Shown here: piece after piece, positions 26,731-35,301 of the stretch | Position numbering within the stretch: position 1 is the first letter of the stretch | How the letters are laid out: each line of letters opens with the position of its first letter | Source of the DNA: Brevundimonas nasdae | Lineage (GTDB): Bacteria > Pseudomonadota > Alphaproteobacteria > Caulobacterales > Caulobacteraceae | NCBI RefSeq assembly: GCF_016654005.1 | Contig: NZ_JAEPWN010000001.1 | Location: 496,001-560,000, forward strand | Direction of reading: 5' to 3' | DNA: 64,000 nt | Program-made: the position numbers and the translations under genes | Notes under the pieces: model-generated | What the model was told of the DNA's origin: nothing | Databases searched by the model: none | Seen by the model: only the letters and a program-made list of their open reading frames with translations

Positions 26731-27489
26731 TCAACGCGCCTGCCAGCCGCCGTCGACCGGCAGGATGGCGCCCTGGACATAGTCGGAGGCCCGGCTGGCC
26801 AGGAAGACGGCGGCGCCGCCCAGATCCGAAGGCTGACCCCAGCGACCGGCGGGGATGCGGCCCAGGATCTCGGCCGAACGCACCGGGTCTTCGCGCAGGG
26901 CCTGGGTGTTGGCCGTGGCGAAATAGCCGGGGGCGATGGCGTTGGCGGTGATGCCGTGCGGCGCCCATTCGTTGGCCATCAGCTTGGTCAGGCCGGCGAC
27001 GCCCGACTTGGACGCCGTATAGGACGGCACGCGGATGCCGCCCTGGAAGGACAGCATGGAGGCGATGTTGATGATCTTGCCGCCGTCGCCCTGTTTGATG
27101 AAGTGGCGGGCGACCGCCTGGCTCATGAAGAAGACCGTCTTCAGGTTGATGTTCATCACCAGATCCCAGTCGGCTTCGGAGAAGTCGACCGCGTCGGCGC
27201 GGCGGATCAGACCGGCGTTGTTCACCAGGATGTCGATCCGGCCCATGGCGGCCAAGGCCTCCTGAACCACGCGCTCGACCGGCTCGATCGAGGTCAGGTC
27301 GGCGCTGATGGCGGCGGCGCGGCGACCCATGGCCTGAACCTGGGCGACCGTGTCGTCGGAATCCGACAGGGCGACCGAGACGATGTCGGCGCCCGCCTCG
27401 GCCAGAGCCAGGGCGATGCCCTGGCCCAGGCCCACATTGCCGCCAGTGACCAGCGCGACCTTGCCGGTCAGGTCAAACGGATTGCTCAT
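26731..27489 (-). CDS. kduD: 2-dehydro-3-deoxy-D-gluconate 5-dehydrogenase (SDR) KduD
   Basis: A 252-residue short-chain dehydrogenase. The cofactor motif is 'VTGGNVGLGQGIALAL', the N-A-G motif is 'LVNNAGLIRRAD', and the catalytic Y-x3-K is 'YTASKSGVAGL'. KduD reduces 2,5-diketo-3-deoxygluconate to KDG, the step after KduI in pectin, oligogalacturonate and related uronate breakdown. The family assignment within SDRs relies on the kduI and kdgK neighbours and on close fit in size and C-terminal motif. Confidence 0.9.
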   Translation of the reverse strand: MSNPFDLTGKVALVTGGNVGLGQGIALALAEAGADIVSVALSDSDDTVAQVQAMGRRAAAISADLTSIEPVERVVQEALAAMGRIDILVNNAGLIRRADAVDFSEADWDLVMNINLKTVFFMSQAVARHFIKQGDGGKIINIASMLSFQGGIRVPSYTASKSGVAGLTKLMANEWAPHGITANAIAPGYFATANTQALREDPVRSAEILGRIPAGRWGQPSDLGGAAVFLASRASDYVQGAILPVDGGWQAR

Positions 27490-27513
27490 GATGTTTTCTC
27501 CCCGTTTCTTCAG

Positions 27514-28359
27514 TTACTTGAGCTGACAGATGTCGAGCTTGCACATGTCGGTGTAGTCGAGGTTCTCGCCGCCCATGCCCCAGATGAAGGTGTAGTTGGA
27601 CGTGCCCGAGCCCATGTGGATCGACCACGGGGGGCTGATGACGGCTTCGCCGTCGGCCATGACGATGTGGCGCGCTTTGTCCGGCTCGCCCATGAAGTGG
27701 AAGACGCGGTCGTTCTCACCCAGTCCGAAATACAGATAGACCTCGGAGCGGCGGTCATGCAGGTGCGGCGGCATGGTGTTCCAGACCGAGCCGGGCTTCA
27801 GCACCGTCACGCCCAGCAGCAGTTGGCAGGACTTCACCTTGGCCGGGACGATGTATTGATAGATGGTGCGCTCGTTGGAGGTCTCCAGCGAACCCATCTC
27901 CAGCGGCACGGCTTCGCTGATCGAGATCTTGGTCAGTTCATAGCGGGCGTGAGCCGGGGTCGAGATCAGGTAGAAACGGGCCGGTTCAGCCGGGTTCTTG
28001 GACGTGAAGCTGACCTCGGTCGAGCCCATCGGCACATAGAGGCCGTCCTGGAAGTCCAGGTCGATGGTTTGGCCGTCCACGGTGACCGCGCCTGCGCCGC
28101 CGATGTTGACGACGCCCAGTTCGCGGGCGTGCAGGAAGGGCTTTCCAGCCAGGGACGGCGGCTCGGAATGGCTGGGCAGGGCCAGGGCGCCGTCGACGGG
28201 CGCTGCGCCGCCGATGACCATGCGCTCATTGTGCGTGTAGTTCAGGCTGACCGCGCCCGGAACGAACAGGCCGTCGACCAGATAGCGGTCGCGCAGCTGC
28301 TGGTTGGAGGCGCCGTCCATCATGTCCGGATGGGTGGCCTGATAAACCTTGTCGTACAT
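27514..28359 (-). CDS. kduI: 5-dehydro-4-deoxy-D-glucuronate isomerase KduI
   Basis: A 281-residue cupin isomerase that converts 4-deoxy-5-hexosulose uronate (from unsaturated oligouronates) to 2,5-diketo-3-deoxygluconate. Zinc ligands are visible: H-x-H and E in '[16 protein letters not shown]' and a later H in '[18 protein letters not shown]'. The N-terminal 'YQATHPDMM' and the '[23 protein letters not shown]' segment are characteristic. It is the first gene of the operon; a LacI-type operator lies 72 bases upstream. Confidence 0.95.
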   Translation of the reverse strand: MYDKVYQATHPDMMDGASNQQLRDRYLVDGLFVPGAVSLNYTHNERMVIGGAAPVDGALALPSHSEPPSLAGKPFLHARELGVVNIGGAGAVTVDGQTIDLDFQDGLYVPMGSTEVSFTSKNPAEPARFYLISTPAHARYELTKISISEAVPLEMGSLETSNERTIYQYIVPAKVKSCQLLLGVTVLKPGSVWNTMPPHLHDRRSEVYLYFGLGENDRVFHFMGEPDKARHIVMADGEAVISPPWSIHMGSGTSNYTFIWGMGGENLDYTDMCKLDICQLK

Positions 28360-28430
28360 GCCGTTTTCCCTGGCTTGCGCTGTGCGTCTTGTCTTGAGGC
28401 GACCGTTTTCGACCTCCTGATGAGCGACTA

Positions 28431-28444
28431 GGTAACCGGTGTCA
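28431..28444 (-). promoter_or_regulatory. LacI-family operator upstream of kduI
   Basis: On the minus strand this reads TGACACCGGTTACC, 72 bases before kduI. It is the same as the site at 29621-29634 except for one base. The centre ACCGGT is a perfect palindrome, as expected for LacI-family operators with a central CG. The neighbouring LacI-family protein (28492-29541) is the likely binder. Confidence 0.65.
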
Positions 28445-28491
28445 GAGTCGGTGACAAGCGCCGTCGAGACTTCTTTGGCCGAAGTCGATGA

Positions 28492-29541
28492 TCAGGCTGC
28501 GGGCAGGGCGGACTTGCGCACGATCAGGGCGGGGCGGATCGTCGGCTGCTTCAACTGGGCCGGATCAATGCCGCGCATCGGGGCCAGCAGCTTCTCGGCC
28601 GCCATCCGGCCCATGTCGCGGATCGGCAGGCGAACTGAGGTCAGGTTGGGCCAGACCCGCGCCGCCATGGGCAGGTCGTCAAAACCGACGATGGACAGGT
28701 CTCGCGGCAGCTCCAGCCCGCGATCACGCGCCGCCTGCATCACGCCGATGGCCATGTCGTCGTTCAGGGTGAAGATGGCGGTCGGCGGTTCGGGCAGGGA
28801 CAGCAGTTGGTGACCCGCCTCGATGCCTGATTCGAAAGTGTAGGCGCCGTATATGTCGTATTCCGGGGGCAGGGGGATGCCGCGTTCGGCCAGGGCGTCG
28901 CTGAACCCCTTGCCGCGTGTCTGGGATGACCGGAACAGGTCCAGGCCGCGCACCAGGGCGATCCTGCGGTGGCCCAGATCAGCCAGGTGATAGGCGGCCT
29001 CTGCGGCGCCGATCCAGTCATTGGTGACGACCATGGCCTGGGGTTCGTCCAGCGCCACCGAAGCGATGCGGACGTAAGGGGTGTCCAGTTCCTTGAGCAG
29101 GGCGATGACGTTTTCGTCTTCGGACATGGACGGCGGCATGATGACGCCGAACAGGCGCTGGCGCTCGACGAAGCCCCGGATGTCCTCCAACAGGGTCGGC
29201 GAGGTGCGCTGGCACGGGTGCACGACCAGTTCGAGGCCCGAACCTTTCAGTGCATCCAGAACCCCCTGCTGCATGTTCACGACATAGGTCGGGCTGGGGT
29301 TGTCGTAGATCATGCCGACCAGGAAGGACCGGCGGAAAGCCAGTCCTCGCGCCTGCGGATCGGGGATAAAGCCCAGTTCCTTGATGACGGCGTTGACGCG
29401 TTCGCGCGTGTCCTCACGCACGAACGGCGACTGGTTGATGACGCGCGAGACGGTCTTCTTGGAGACTTCCGCAATCCGCGCGACGTCGTTGATCGTAGCC
29501 CGTTTGCCCGGCTTAACAGGGCGCGGATCGTCATGAGCCAA
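28492..29541 (-). CDS. LacI family transcriptional regulator of the uronate locus (KdgR-like role)
   Basis: A LacI-family repressor of 349 residues. The N-terminal helix-turn-helix is 'ATINDVARIAEVSKKTVSRVINQSPFV', followed by the hinge helix and a periplasmic-binding-protein-like sensor domain ('FLVGMIYDNPSPTYVVNMQQGVLDAL', 'GHRRIALVRGLDLFRSS', 'PTAIFTLNDDMAIGV'). The TTG at 29541 has a GGAGGA ribosome site 6 bases upstream; the ATG at 29556 lacks one and would add five residues. It lies between the kduI operon and the divergent hydratase-exuT genes, both preceded by the same operator, so it probably controls both and itself. Confidence 0.88.
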   Translation of the reverse strand: MAHDDPRPVKPGKRATINDVARIAEVSKKTVSRVINQSPFVREDTRERVNAVIKELGFIPDPQARGLAFRRSFLVGMIYDNPSPTYVVNMQQGVLDALKGSGLELVVHPCQRTSPTLLEDIRGFVERQRLFGVIMPPSMSEDENVIALLKELDTPYVRIASVALDEPQAMVVTNDWIGAAEAAYHLADLGHRRIALVRGLDLFRSSQTRGKGFSDALAERGIPLPPEYDIYGAYTFESGIEAGHQLLSLPEPPTAIFTLNDDMAIGVMQAARDRGLELPRDLSIVGFDDLPMAARVWPNLTSVRLPIRDMGRMAAEKLLAPMRGIDPAQLKQPTIRPALIVRKSALPAA

Positions 29542-29620
29542 GGCGGCTCCTCCCATTTTGTCGAACAAGAGGAATAGCCGGGACGGGCGGACGACGCCAA
29601 CAGAAGGTTTGAAACGGCAT

Positions 29621-29634
29621 TGACACCGGTTTCC
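29621..29634 (+). promoter_or_regulatory. LacI-family operator between the regulator and hydratase genes
   Basis: TGACACCGGTTTCC, 13 of 14 bases identical to the site before kduI read on the minus strand. It lies 77 bases before the hydratase start and 79 bases before the regulator start, so one site could control both divergent units. Five of the seven symmetry-related positions pair. Confidence 0.65.
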
Positions 29635-29710
29635 TTCGCCGTTCATATCGGCGTCCATTCACGAGGCGTTCCCCCTTGATCTTGATTTCCTCTCTCGCAA
29701 GCCGCGTCCT

Positions 29711-30538
29711 ATGAGCGTGACGGCCGCCAAAGATTCCGACGTTCCCGCCGAGGCCTCGGCCATTGCGCAGCAGTTCGTCTCCGCGCGTCTGGAGGTGCGT
29801 CACACGCCTGAATATCCGGGACAAATTCCAGAAACCTTGGCGCAGTCCTACGTGATTCAAGACATCGCCATCGGCCTGTTTCCCGACGAGGTCGTAGGCT
29901 GGAAGGTCGGCGGCGTGCCGGCCGCGCAGCAGGACAAGCTGGGTGCGCACCGGGTGGCCGGAGCCATTTTCGCCCGCAACGTCTGGCCCACGGCCGGCGA
30001 TACGGTCGTTCCCCTGCCCGAGATCGAAGGCGGGTTCGCTGCGGTCGAATCAGAGTTCATCGCCCGCATCGGCGCGGACGCCGATCCGGCCAAGATCGAC
30101 TGGACCATCGAAGAGGCCGCTGAGGCTGTCGACAAGATCTTCATCGGCGTCGAACTGGCGGGCAGTCCGCTGGCCACCATCAATGATCTGGGCTCGGCGG
30201 TCGTGGCCTCCGACTTCGGCAACAATGGCGGCCTGATTGTCGGACCCGAGCTGGAGAACTGGCGCGAGCGGATGGATCAGATCGAGGTCGAGACCGTGGT
30301 CAATGGCACCAGCGTCGGTACAGGCGGCGCCCGGTCGCTGGCGGGCGGGGCGTTGGAATCCGTGCGGTTCCTGTTGGAACACTGCGCGCGCTGGGGGCGT
30401 CCGCTGAAGGCCGGAACATTGGTCTCGACCGGCGCCGTGACCGGGGTTCACCGCGTCCATGCCGGCGACGAGGCGGTCTGCGTCTTCAAGGGCATCGCTG
30501 AAATCCACTGCTCAGTCGTGAGGGCGGAGCAGAGCTAA
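29711..30538 (+). CDS. 2-keto-4-pentenoate hydratase / FAH-superfamily protein
   Basis: A 275-residue protein of the MhpD-like branch of the fumarylacetoacetate hydrolase superfamily. Recognisable parts are 'VVGWKVGGVPAAQQDKLG', the metal ligands in 'AAVESEFIARI' (E-S-E), 'VELAGSPL', 'ASDFGNNGGLIVGPE', and the closing 'LKAGTLVSTGAVTG' strand. Relatives hydrate or decarboxylate 2-keto acids such as 2-hydroxypentadienoate. Its place in the uronate locus, behind the shared operator, suggests a 2-keto-3-deoxy acid substrate, but that is inference. The exuT-like gene follows after 88 bases. Confidence 0.8.
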   Translation: MSVTAAKDSDVPAEASAIAQQFVSARLEVRHTPEYPGQIPETLAQSYVIQDIAIGLFPDEVVGWKVGGVPAAQQDKLGAHRVAGAIFARNVWPTAGDTVVPLPEIEGGFAAVESEFIARIGADADPAKIDWTIEEAAEAVDKIFIGVELAGSPLATINDLGSAVVASDFGNNGGLIVGPELENWRERMDQIEVETVVNGTSVGTGGARSLAGGALESVRFLLEHCARWGRPLKAGTLVSTGAVTGVHRVHAGDEAVCVFKGIAEIHCSVVRAEQS

Positions 30539-30626
30539 AGACATCATCAGACGCGAACCCGCCCGCCGCAAAGACGGCCAACAGAAACGGGACGCGCCGA
30601 GGAAATACAGGAACGGGTAGAGTACC

Positions 30627-31916
30627 ATGACTGACGCTTCGAGCGCGGCGGCGCCGATCAAGATCAAGGCGCCGTCACCGGGCAAGTACCGGTGGGTGAT
30701 CATGTGGCTGCTGTTTGCGGCCATGGTCATCAACTATGTCGACCGGCAGATGATCGGCTTCCTGAAGCCGACCCTGTCTGCGGAGTTCGGCTGGTCCGAG
30801 ACGGACTATGCGGACATCGTCTTCTGGTTCCAGGCGTCCTACGCGGTGGCCTACCTGTTGTGGGGCCGGATCATGGACAAGATCGGCGCCCGTTGGGGCC
30901 TGGGCGTCGCCTTCGGCATCTGGCAGATCGGCCATATCCTGCATGGCGGTGCGCGGGACCTGTCGCACTTCATCATGGCGCGCGTGGTTCTGGGCGCGGG
31001 TGAAGCGGGCGGATTCCCCGGCAGCATCAAGGCGGTCGCCGAGTGGTTCCCCAAGAAGGAACGCGCGCTGGCCACCGGCTTGTTCAATGCGGGCACCAAT
31101 ATAGGCGCCATCGTCACGCCTCTGATCGTGCCAGGCCTGGTTCTGGCCTTCGGCTGGCAGATGGCGTTTGTCATCACCGGTGCGCTGGGTCTGATCTGGC
31201 TGCCAATCTGGCTGCTGATGTATCGTCGCCCGCGCGAACAGAAGAAGCTGTCCGCCACCGAACTGGCTTATATCGAACAGGACCCGGCGGACACGGTCGA
31301 GAAGGTCAAATGGACCAAACTACTGACTGTGCGCGAGACCTGGGCCTATGCCTTGGGCAAGTTTCTGATCGACCCGATCTGGTGGATGTTCCTGTTCTGG
31401 CTGCCGGACTTTCTGGGCAAGACCTATGGGCTGGATCTGAAGACCTTCGGTCCGCCGATCGTGGCCATCTATCTGCTGTCAGACGTCGGTTCTGTCGGCG
31501 GCGGTTGGTTGTCCTCGCGCTTCATGCATCGCGGCATGAGCATCAACAATGCGCGCAAGCTGACCATGTTGATCTGCGCCCTGTGCGCCGTTCCTGTGGC
31601 GTTTGCGGCCCTGGCTTCGAACCTGTGGGTGGCGGTCGGGATCATCGGTCTGGCCACGGCGGCGCACCAGGGCTTCTCGGCCAATCTGTACGCCTTCCCC
31701 GGCGACGTCTTCCCGCGCTCGGCAGTCGGCTCGGTGGTGGGAATCGGCGGAATGCTGGGCGCCATCGGCGGCATGGCGATGGCCAAATACGCGGGCTACA
31801 TCCTGGATCAGATCGGCACCTATACACCCATCTTCATCGTAGCGGCCTCGGCCTATTTGATCGCCCTTCTGGCGGTCCACCTGCTGTCGCCCAAGTATGA
31901 GGCCGCAAAAATCTGA
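30627..31916 (+). CDS. exuT: MFS transporter, anion:cation symporter family, probable hexuronate transporter
   Basis: A 429-residue major facilitator with about 12 membrane helices. The start has 'WLLFAAMVINYVDRQMIGFLKPTLSAEFGWSE', the ACS-family pattern (N-Y-x-D-R) shared with ExuT and GudP transporters, and 'GAGEAGGFPGSIKAVAEWFPKKERA' is the motif after helix 4. Proton-driven uptake of galacturonate/glucuronate or unsaturated uronates is the expected role, given kduI, kduD and kdgK next door. ACS family members also carry other organic anions, so the exact substrate is not proven. Confidence 0.85.
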   Translation: MTDASSAAAPIKIKAPSPGKYRWVIMWLLFAAMVINYVDRQMIGFLKPTLSAEFGWSETDYADIVFWFQASYAVAYLLWGRIMDKIGARWGLGVAFGIWQIGHILHGGARDLSHFIMARVVLGAGEAGGFPGSIKAVAEWFPKKERALATGLFNAGTNIGAIVTPLIVPGLVLAFGWQMAFVITGALGLIWLPIWLLMYRRPREQKKLSATELAYIEQDPADTVEKVKWTKLLTVRETWAYALGKFLIDPIWWMFLFWLPDFLGKTYGLDLKTFGPPIVAIYLLSDVGSVGGGWLSSRFMHRGMSINNARKLTMLICALCAVPVAFAALASNLWVAVGIIGLATAAHQGFSANLYAFPGDVFPRSAVGSVVGIGGMLGAIGGMAMAKYAGYILDQIGTYTPIFIVAASAYLIALLAVHLLSPKYEAAKI

Positions 31917-31982
31917 CGAAACTGGCGACCGGCTGGTCTGGTCGCCGCAAGCCTCCCTCTGACGCGGACCATGTGCCGCGCG

Positions 31983-32020
31983 AGCGGCGTCGGGATTCCC
32001 TCCCGGCGCCGCTTCTTTTT
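31983..32020 (+). terminator. Intrinsic terminator after the exuT-like gene
   Basis: AGCGGCGTCGGGA / TCCCGGCGCCGCT: a 13-bp stem with one T-G pair and a 5-base loop, followed by TCTTTTTT. It is the most convincing intrinsic terminator in the window and ends the hydratase-exuT unit. A weaker GGCGACC/GGTCGCC hairpin lies just upstream at 31924-31946. Confidence 0.88.
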
Positions 32021-32094
32021 TGCGCGAGACCTGCCATCATCGGCGGGTGAGGGAACACCAGGGATCTACGACCGCGAATGCGGCGAACCCGTCG

Positions 32095-33330
32095 ATGTCA
32101 GAGCGCCGCCCGGTCGGGCCCGCGTTCCTGATCGGCTATGCCATCGCCTATATCGGCGCCTTCCTGGGAGTGGCACCCCTGCTGCAGATTCTGGCGCCGG
32201 TCCATGCGGCGGCCATCGACCCCGCCGCCAAGGCCGCCATCTTCAGCCAGGCCATCTTCTACGGCTGCGTCGCGGCCGGGTTCGGCAACATATTGGGCGG
32301 GGCGATCAGCGATCGGACACGCTCGCGTCACGGACGGCGCAGGCCATGGATCATCGTCGGGGCTGTGCTGACGGTGGCCAGCTATGCGGTGCTGCTGTGG
32401 TCCAGGACGCCCTTCATGATGGTGGTGGGGCTGGTCTGTTTCCAATTGGCGTTCAATGTCCTGTTGGCGCCGCTGATCGCCCTGTTCGCGGATCGGGTGC
32501 CGGACAATCGCAGGGGCGTCATGTCGGCGGTCTTGGGCATGGCCTATCCGCTGGCGGTGACCATGGGCTCGGTTATCATGGCCTGGGGCCCGCAGAGCGA
32601 GACGGCGCGGTTCGCCACGCTTGGCGGCATCGTGCTGCTGGCGACGATACCCTTCGCCCTGCTCTCGCGCGAAGACGCCCCGCCGCCGGGCGAGGTGCGG
32701 GCGCTGTCTTCAGGCCTATCGCCCCGCAGCCTGTTCAAGCCCTTCGCCAATCGTGATTTCAGTCTGGCCTGGGCAGTGCGGTTCCTGATCGCGACGGGCT
32801 ATTCGTTGGTGGCGTTCTACCTGCTCTATTACATCGCCGACGCCATTGGTTATGCAGACCTCTATCCCGGTCAGACGGCGGAGGCGGGGCATTCGCTGGT
32901 GATGACGGTGTCGTTGATCGGGGTGCTGGGCGTCAGCTTTCTGGTGGCCCTGGCCGGATCGCGCATCAAGCGGCGCAAGCTGTTGGGCATCGGCGGCGGG
33001 GTGTTGCTGTCGGGGGCGACGCTGCTCCTCGGCGTCACGCCGGACTGGATGCTGGTCGTCGTCGCCTTCGTTTTCTACGGCATGGGGCAGGGGGCGTTCG
33101 GCTCCATCGAGATGGCGTTGATGACCGATGTGCTGCCGTCCGCCGAGGACCGAGGCAAGGATCTGGGCCTGATCAATCTGGCCGTGACCCTGCCGCAGGC
33201 CACGGCGCCCCTGGCGGCTCTGGTTCTGCTGGAAGGTTTCGGCTTCGGCTTCCGCAGCCTGTTCTTCGCCGCCGTCGTCTGTTTCGCCTGCGCCACCCTG
33301 GCTCTGGCGGCGATCCGGCGCGTCAGGTGA
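32095..33330 (+). CDS. MFS transporter (glycoside/sugar-type)
   Basis: A 411-residue MFS protein with about 12 membrane helices. 'GGAISDRTRSRHGRRRPWIIVGA' carries the loop 2-3 motif (D-R-T-R-x-R-x-G-R-R) typical of the glycoside-pentoside-hexuronide and SLC45-like sugar transporters. The ATG at 32095 is preferred because upstream in-frame codons look non-coding. The strong terminator before it separates it from the uronate genes, so a role in the same pathway is possible but not shown. Confidence 0.8.
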   Translation: MSERRPVGPAFLIGYAIAYIGAFLGVAPLLQILAPVHAAAIDPAAKAAIFSQAIFYGCVAAGFGNILGGAISDRTRSRHGRRRPWIIVGAVLTVASYAVLLWSRTPFMMVVGLVCFQLAFNVLLAPLIALFADRVPDNRRGVMSAVLGMAYPLAVTMGSVIMAWGPQSETARFATLGGIVLLATIPFALLSREDAPPPGEVRALSSGLSPRSLFKPFANRDFSLAWAVRFLIATGYSLVAFYLLYYIADAIGYADLYPGQTAEAGHSLVMTVSLIGVLGVSFLVALAGSRIKRRKLLGIGGGVLLSGATLLLGVTPDWMLVVVAFVFYGMGQGAFGSIEMALMTDVLPSAEDRGKDLGLINLAVTLPQATAPLAALVLLEGFGFGFRSLFFAAVVCFACATLALAAIRRVR

Positions 33331-33397
33331 TTAAGGTCGATTGACGGTTGCGGCCGTGCGTCGCACGGTGGATGCAGATCGCTGTTCTTTGTTTACG

Positions 33398-33410
33398 AAC
33401 GTATTACGTT
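33398..33410. promoter_or_regulatory. 13-bp perfect palindrome upstream of the RHH gene
   Basis: AACGTA-T-TACGTT, 17 bases before the start of the ribbon-helix-helix gene. TACG tetramers recur at 33394, 33405 and 33415, spaced by 11 and 10 bases, which is the helical spacing expected for tandem RHH dimers. It is a good candidate for an autoregulatory operator. Confidence 0.55.
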
Positions 33411-33427
33411 GTGCTACGTCTGTGTCC

Positions 33428-33931
33428 ATGGCTTCTCTCACTACGCCCCTCAGCGTTCGATTGTCGGAAGACGACACCAGCTTTCTGGCAGAGCTGGAGA
33501 TCGAAGGCGCTGTCACGGCCAGCGACAAGATTCGTGGTCTGATCCGTCAGGCCCGGCACCGCGCCGAACCGGTTGATTCTTTCCCCGTCGCCTTGGCGAT
33601 CAGCCACGAACATCTGGCGGCGGCGGTGCGGTCTGTCCGGGTCATCGAGCAGGATCTGGATTGTCACTCGGAGGTGGCGGTCGGGCTGATGACGACAGCG
33701 GAAGAGTTTCTGGCCCTGGCGCTGGCGACGCCCCGTCCGGGCGCGGCGACCAGCGATCTGTCGCGGCATGAGGCGCGTCTGGTCGACTGCGCCGCGCGGA
33801 TGACCGAACAACTGCTGCGCTGGGCGGTGACGCCGACAGCGCCAGCCTATGACCCCGCTGTGATCACGCGCAGGCTGGCGGGCCTGTCGGATCTGATGCG
33901 GATTGTTTCAGCGGCTCAGGCCGCGCGCTAA
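33428..33931 (+). CDS. Ribbon-helix-helix domain protein, probable regulator of the pspA-flotillin operon
   Basis: A 167-residue protein. Residues about 7-42 fit a CopG-type ribbon-helix-helix: a short beta strand 'LSVRLSEDD' followed by two helices ('TSFLAELEIEG', 'TASDKIRGLIRQARHRAE'). The C-terminal 120 residues are helical with no recognised domain. RHH proteins bind DNA as dimers, usually to repress their own operon. The gene begins just after a 13-bp palindrome and lies 15 bases before the pspA-like gene, so it is the likely regulator of the four-gene unit. The RHH call is from pattern alone. Confidence 0.65.
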   Translation: MASLTTPLSVRLSEDDTSFLAELEIEGAVTASDKIRGLIRQARHRAEPVDSFPVALAISHEHLAAAVRSVRVIEQDLDCHSEVAVGLMTTAEEFLALALATPRPGAATSDLSRHEARLVDCAARMTEQLLRWAVTPTAPAYDPAVITRRLAGLSDLMRIVSAAQAAR

Positions 33932-33946
33932 CGGAAGGATAGGATC

Positions 33947-34630
33947 ATGGCGGACACCCTGGGCGCACGCGTCGGCCGCATCGTCTCTGGCAGCGCGCAT
34001 GCGTTGATCGACGCGATCGAAGGCACGATGCCGGATGCAGTCATCCAACAGACCCTGCGCGAAATCGACAAGGCGGTGGACGACGTCCGCGCCGAACTGG
34101 GTCGCACCATCGCCAGCAAACATCTGGCCAACAAGCGGCTGACCGAGCAGAGCAGCCGCCATGAGGAACTGTCCGGTCAGACCGAACTGGCTCTGCGCGA
34201 AGGCCGCGAGGATCTGGCCCGCGCTGCTGTTGAACATCAGTTGGACGTTGAGGCGCAGATCCCGGTGCTGGAGGCGACGGTCGCCGACGCCGTCAAACGT
34301 GAGATCGAGCTGGAAGGCTATGTCGCGGCCCTGCAGGCCAAGCGCCGTGAGATGGAAGAGGCGTTCCAGTCCATGTTGCTGGCCCGCGCCCGCAGCGCAC
34401 AGGAAGCGGGCGCCGCCTCCACCCCGGAAGGCGGCACCAGCGTCACGCGTCGGGTCGAGAATGCGACCGGCGCCTTCGATCGTCTGATGGCGCGCGAAGG
34501 TGCGCCGGGACTGGGCGGCGTGGATCGTGAACAGGGCGCCAAGCTGGCTGAACTGGATAATCTGGCGCGTCGCAACAGGGTTGAGGAACGTCTGGCCGCC
34601 GTGAAGGCGCGCACCGGCGATCAGGGCTGA
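33947..34630 (+). CDS. PspA/IM30 family membrane-stress protein
   Basis: A 227-residue PspA/IM30 family protein. It is almost wholly helical, with long heptad-like coiled-coil stretches ('IQQTLREIDKAVDDVRAELGRTIASKHLANKRLTEQ') like ESCRT-III-related PspA proteins, which polymerise on damaged membranes. The N-terminal amphipathic helix ('GARVGRIVSGSAHALIDAIEG') is the membrane-binding part. Next to YqiJ-like and flotillin genes it probably protects inner-membrane integrity. An AAGGA ribosome site precedes the ATG. Confidence 0.85.
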   Translation: MADTLGARVGRIVSGSAHALIDAIEGTMPDAVIQQTLREIDKAVDDVRAELGRTIASKHLANKRLTEQSSRHEELSGQTELALREGREDLARAAVEHQLDVEAQIPVLEATVADAVKREIELEGYVAALQAKRREMEEAFQSMLLARARSAQEAGAASTPEGGTSVTRRVENATGAFDRLMAREGAPGLGGVDREQGAKLAELDNLARRNRVEERLAAVKARTGDQG

Positions 34631-34638
34631 CCGCGGCG

Positions 34639-35274
34639 ATGTGGAGCTTCCTGCTTGCGCACGACAACGTCCCTTTCGTTGCGGCCCTGGTCCTGATGCT
34701 GCTGATCGGCGCGGCCGAGGCTGTGGGACTGGGCGGCGGTCTGGCGCTGGGCGAGGGGCTGGATGCGCCGGATGGGGACCTGAATGTCGAGACGCCGTCC
34801 CTGCTGTCCTGGATTAATGTCGGGCGGTTGCCGTTGCTGATGCTGATCGTGGTCTTCCTGTTCGCCTTCGGGCTGACGGGACTGGTCGGGCAGCAGGTCG
34901 TCGAGGCGGTGCTGGGTCGACCGGGGCCCTGGTTCCTGATGGCGCCAGCGGCTTTCGCCGTAGCCATGCCGGTCACGCGGGTCTTCGGCCGTGTCGTCGC
35001 CCGGATCATGCCGCGCGATGAGACGACGGCGGTGTCGCGTGACAGTCTGGTCGGACGGGTTGCTGTCATCGTCACCGGCGACGCCAGCCAGGGGAACGCG
35101 GCGCAGGCGCGGGTCCGCGACCAGCACGGACAGGTCCACTACGTCATGGTCGAGCCTGACAATCTGGCCGACCTGTTCGCTCAAGGGACCAGCGTGCTGC
35201 TGGTCCGGTACGCGGGCGCAAAATACTTCGCCATTCACAACACCAGCGCCTCGCTTCGCGACGCAACGGTCTGA
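34639..35274 (+). CDS. yqiJ: YqiJ-like membrane protein with C-terminal OB-fold domain
   Basis: A 211-residue membrane protein of the YqiJ/YuaF type. Three membrane segments (about residues 11-33, 58-82 and 91-110) precede a soluble C-terminal beta-rich domain ('SLVGRVAVIVTGDASQGNAAQARVRDQHGQVHYVMVEP') of NfeD-like OB fold. Such proteins are encoded beside flotillins and act with them in membrane microdomains. It starts 8 bases after the pspA-like stop, and the flotillin gene follows after 27 bases. Confidence 0.85.
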   Translation: MWSFLLAHDNVPFVAALVLMLLIGAAEAVGLGGGLALGEGLDAPDGDLNVETPSLLSWINVGRLPLLMLIVVFLFAFGLTGLVGQQVVEAVLGRPGPWFLMAPAAFAVAMPVTRVFGRVVARIMPRDETTAVSRDSLVGRVAVIVTGDASQGNAAQARVRDQHGQVHYVMVEPDNLADLFAQGTSVLLVRYAGAKYFAIHNTSASLRDATV

Positions 35275-35301
35275 ACGACTTTTCTCAACAGGGGCTGTTA
35301 A

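Noticed and set aside
31924..31946. GGCGACC/GGTCGCC hairpin right after the exuT-like gene
   Set aside because: Only 7 bp with no T-run; the stronger terminator at 31983 is a better call, so this was not listed on its own.
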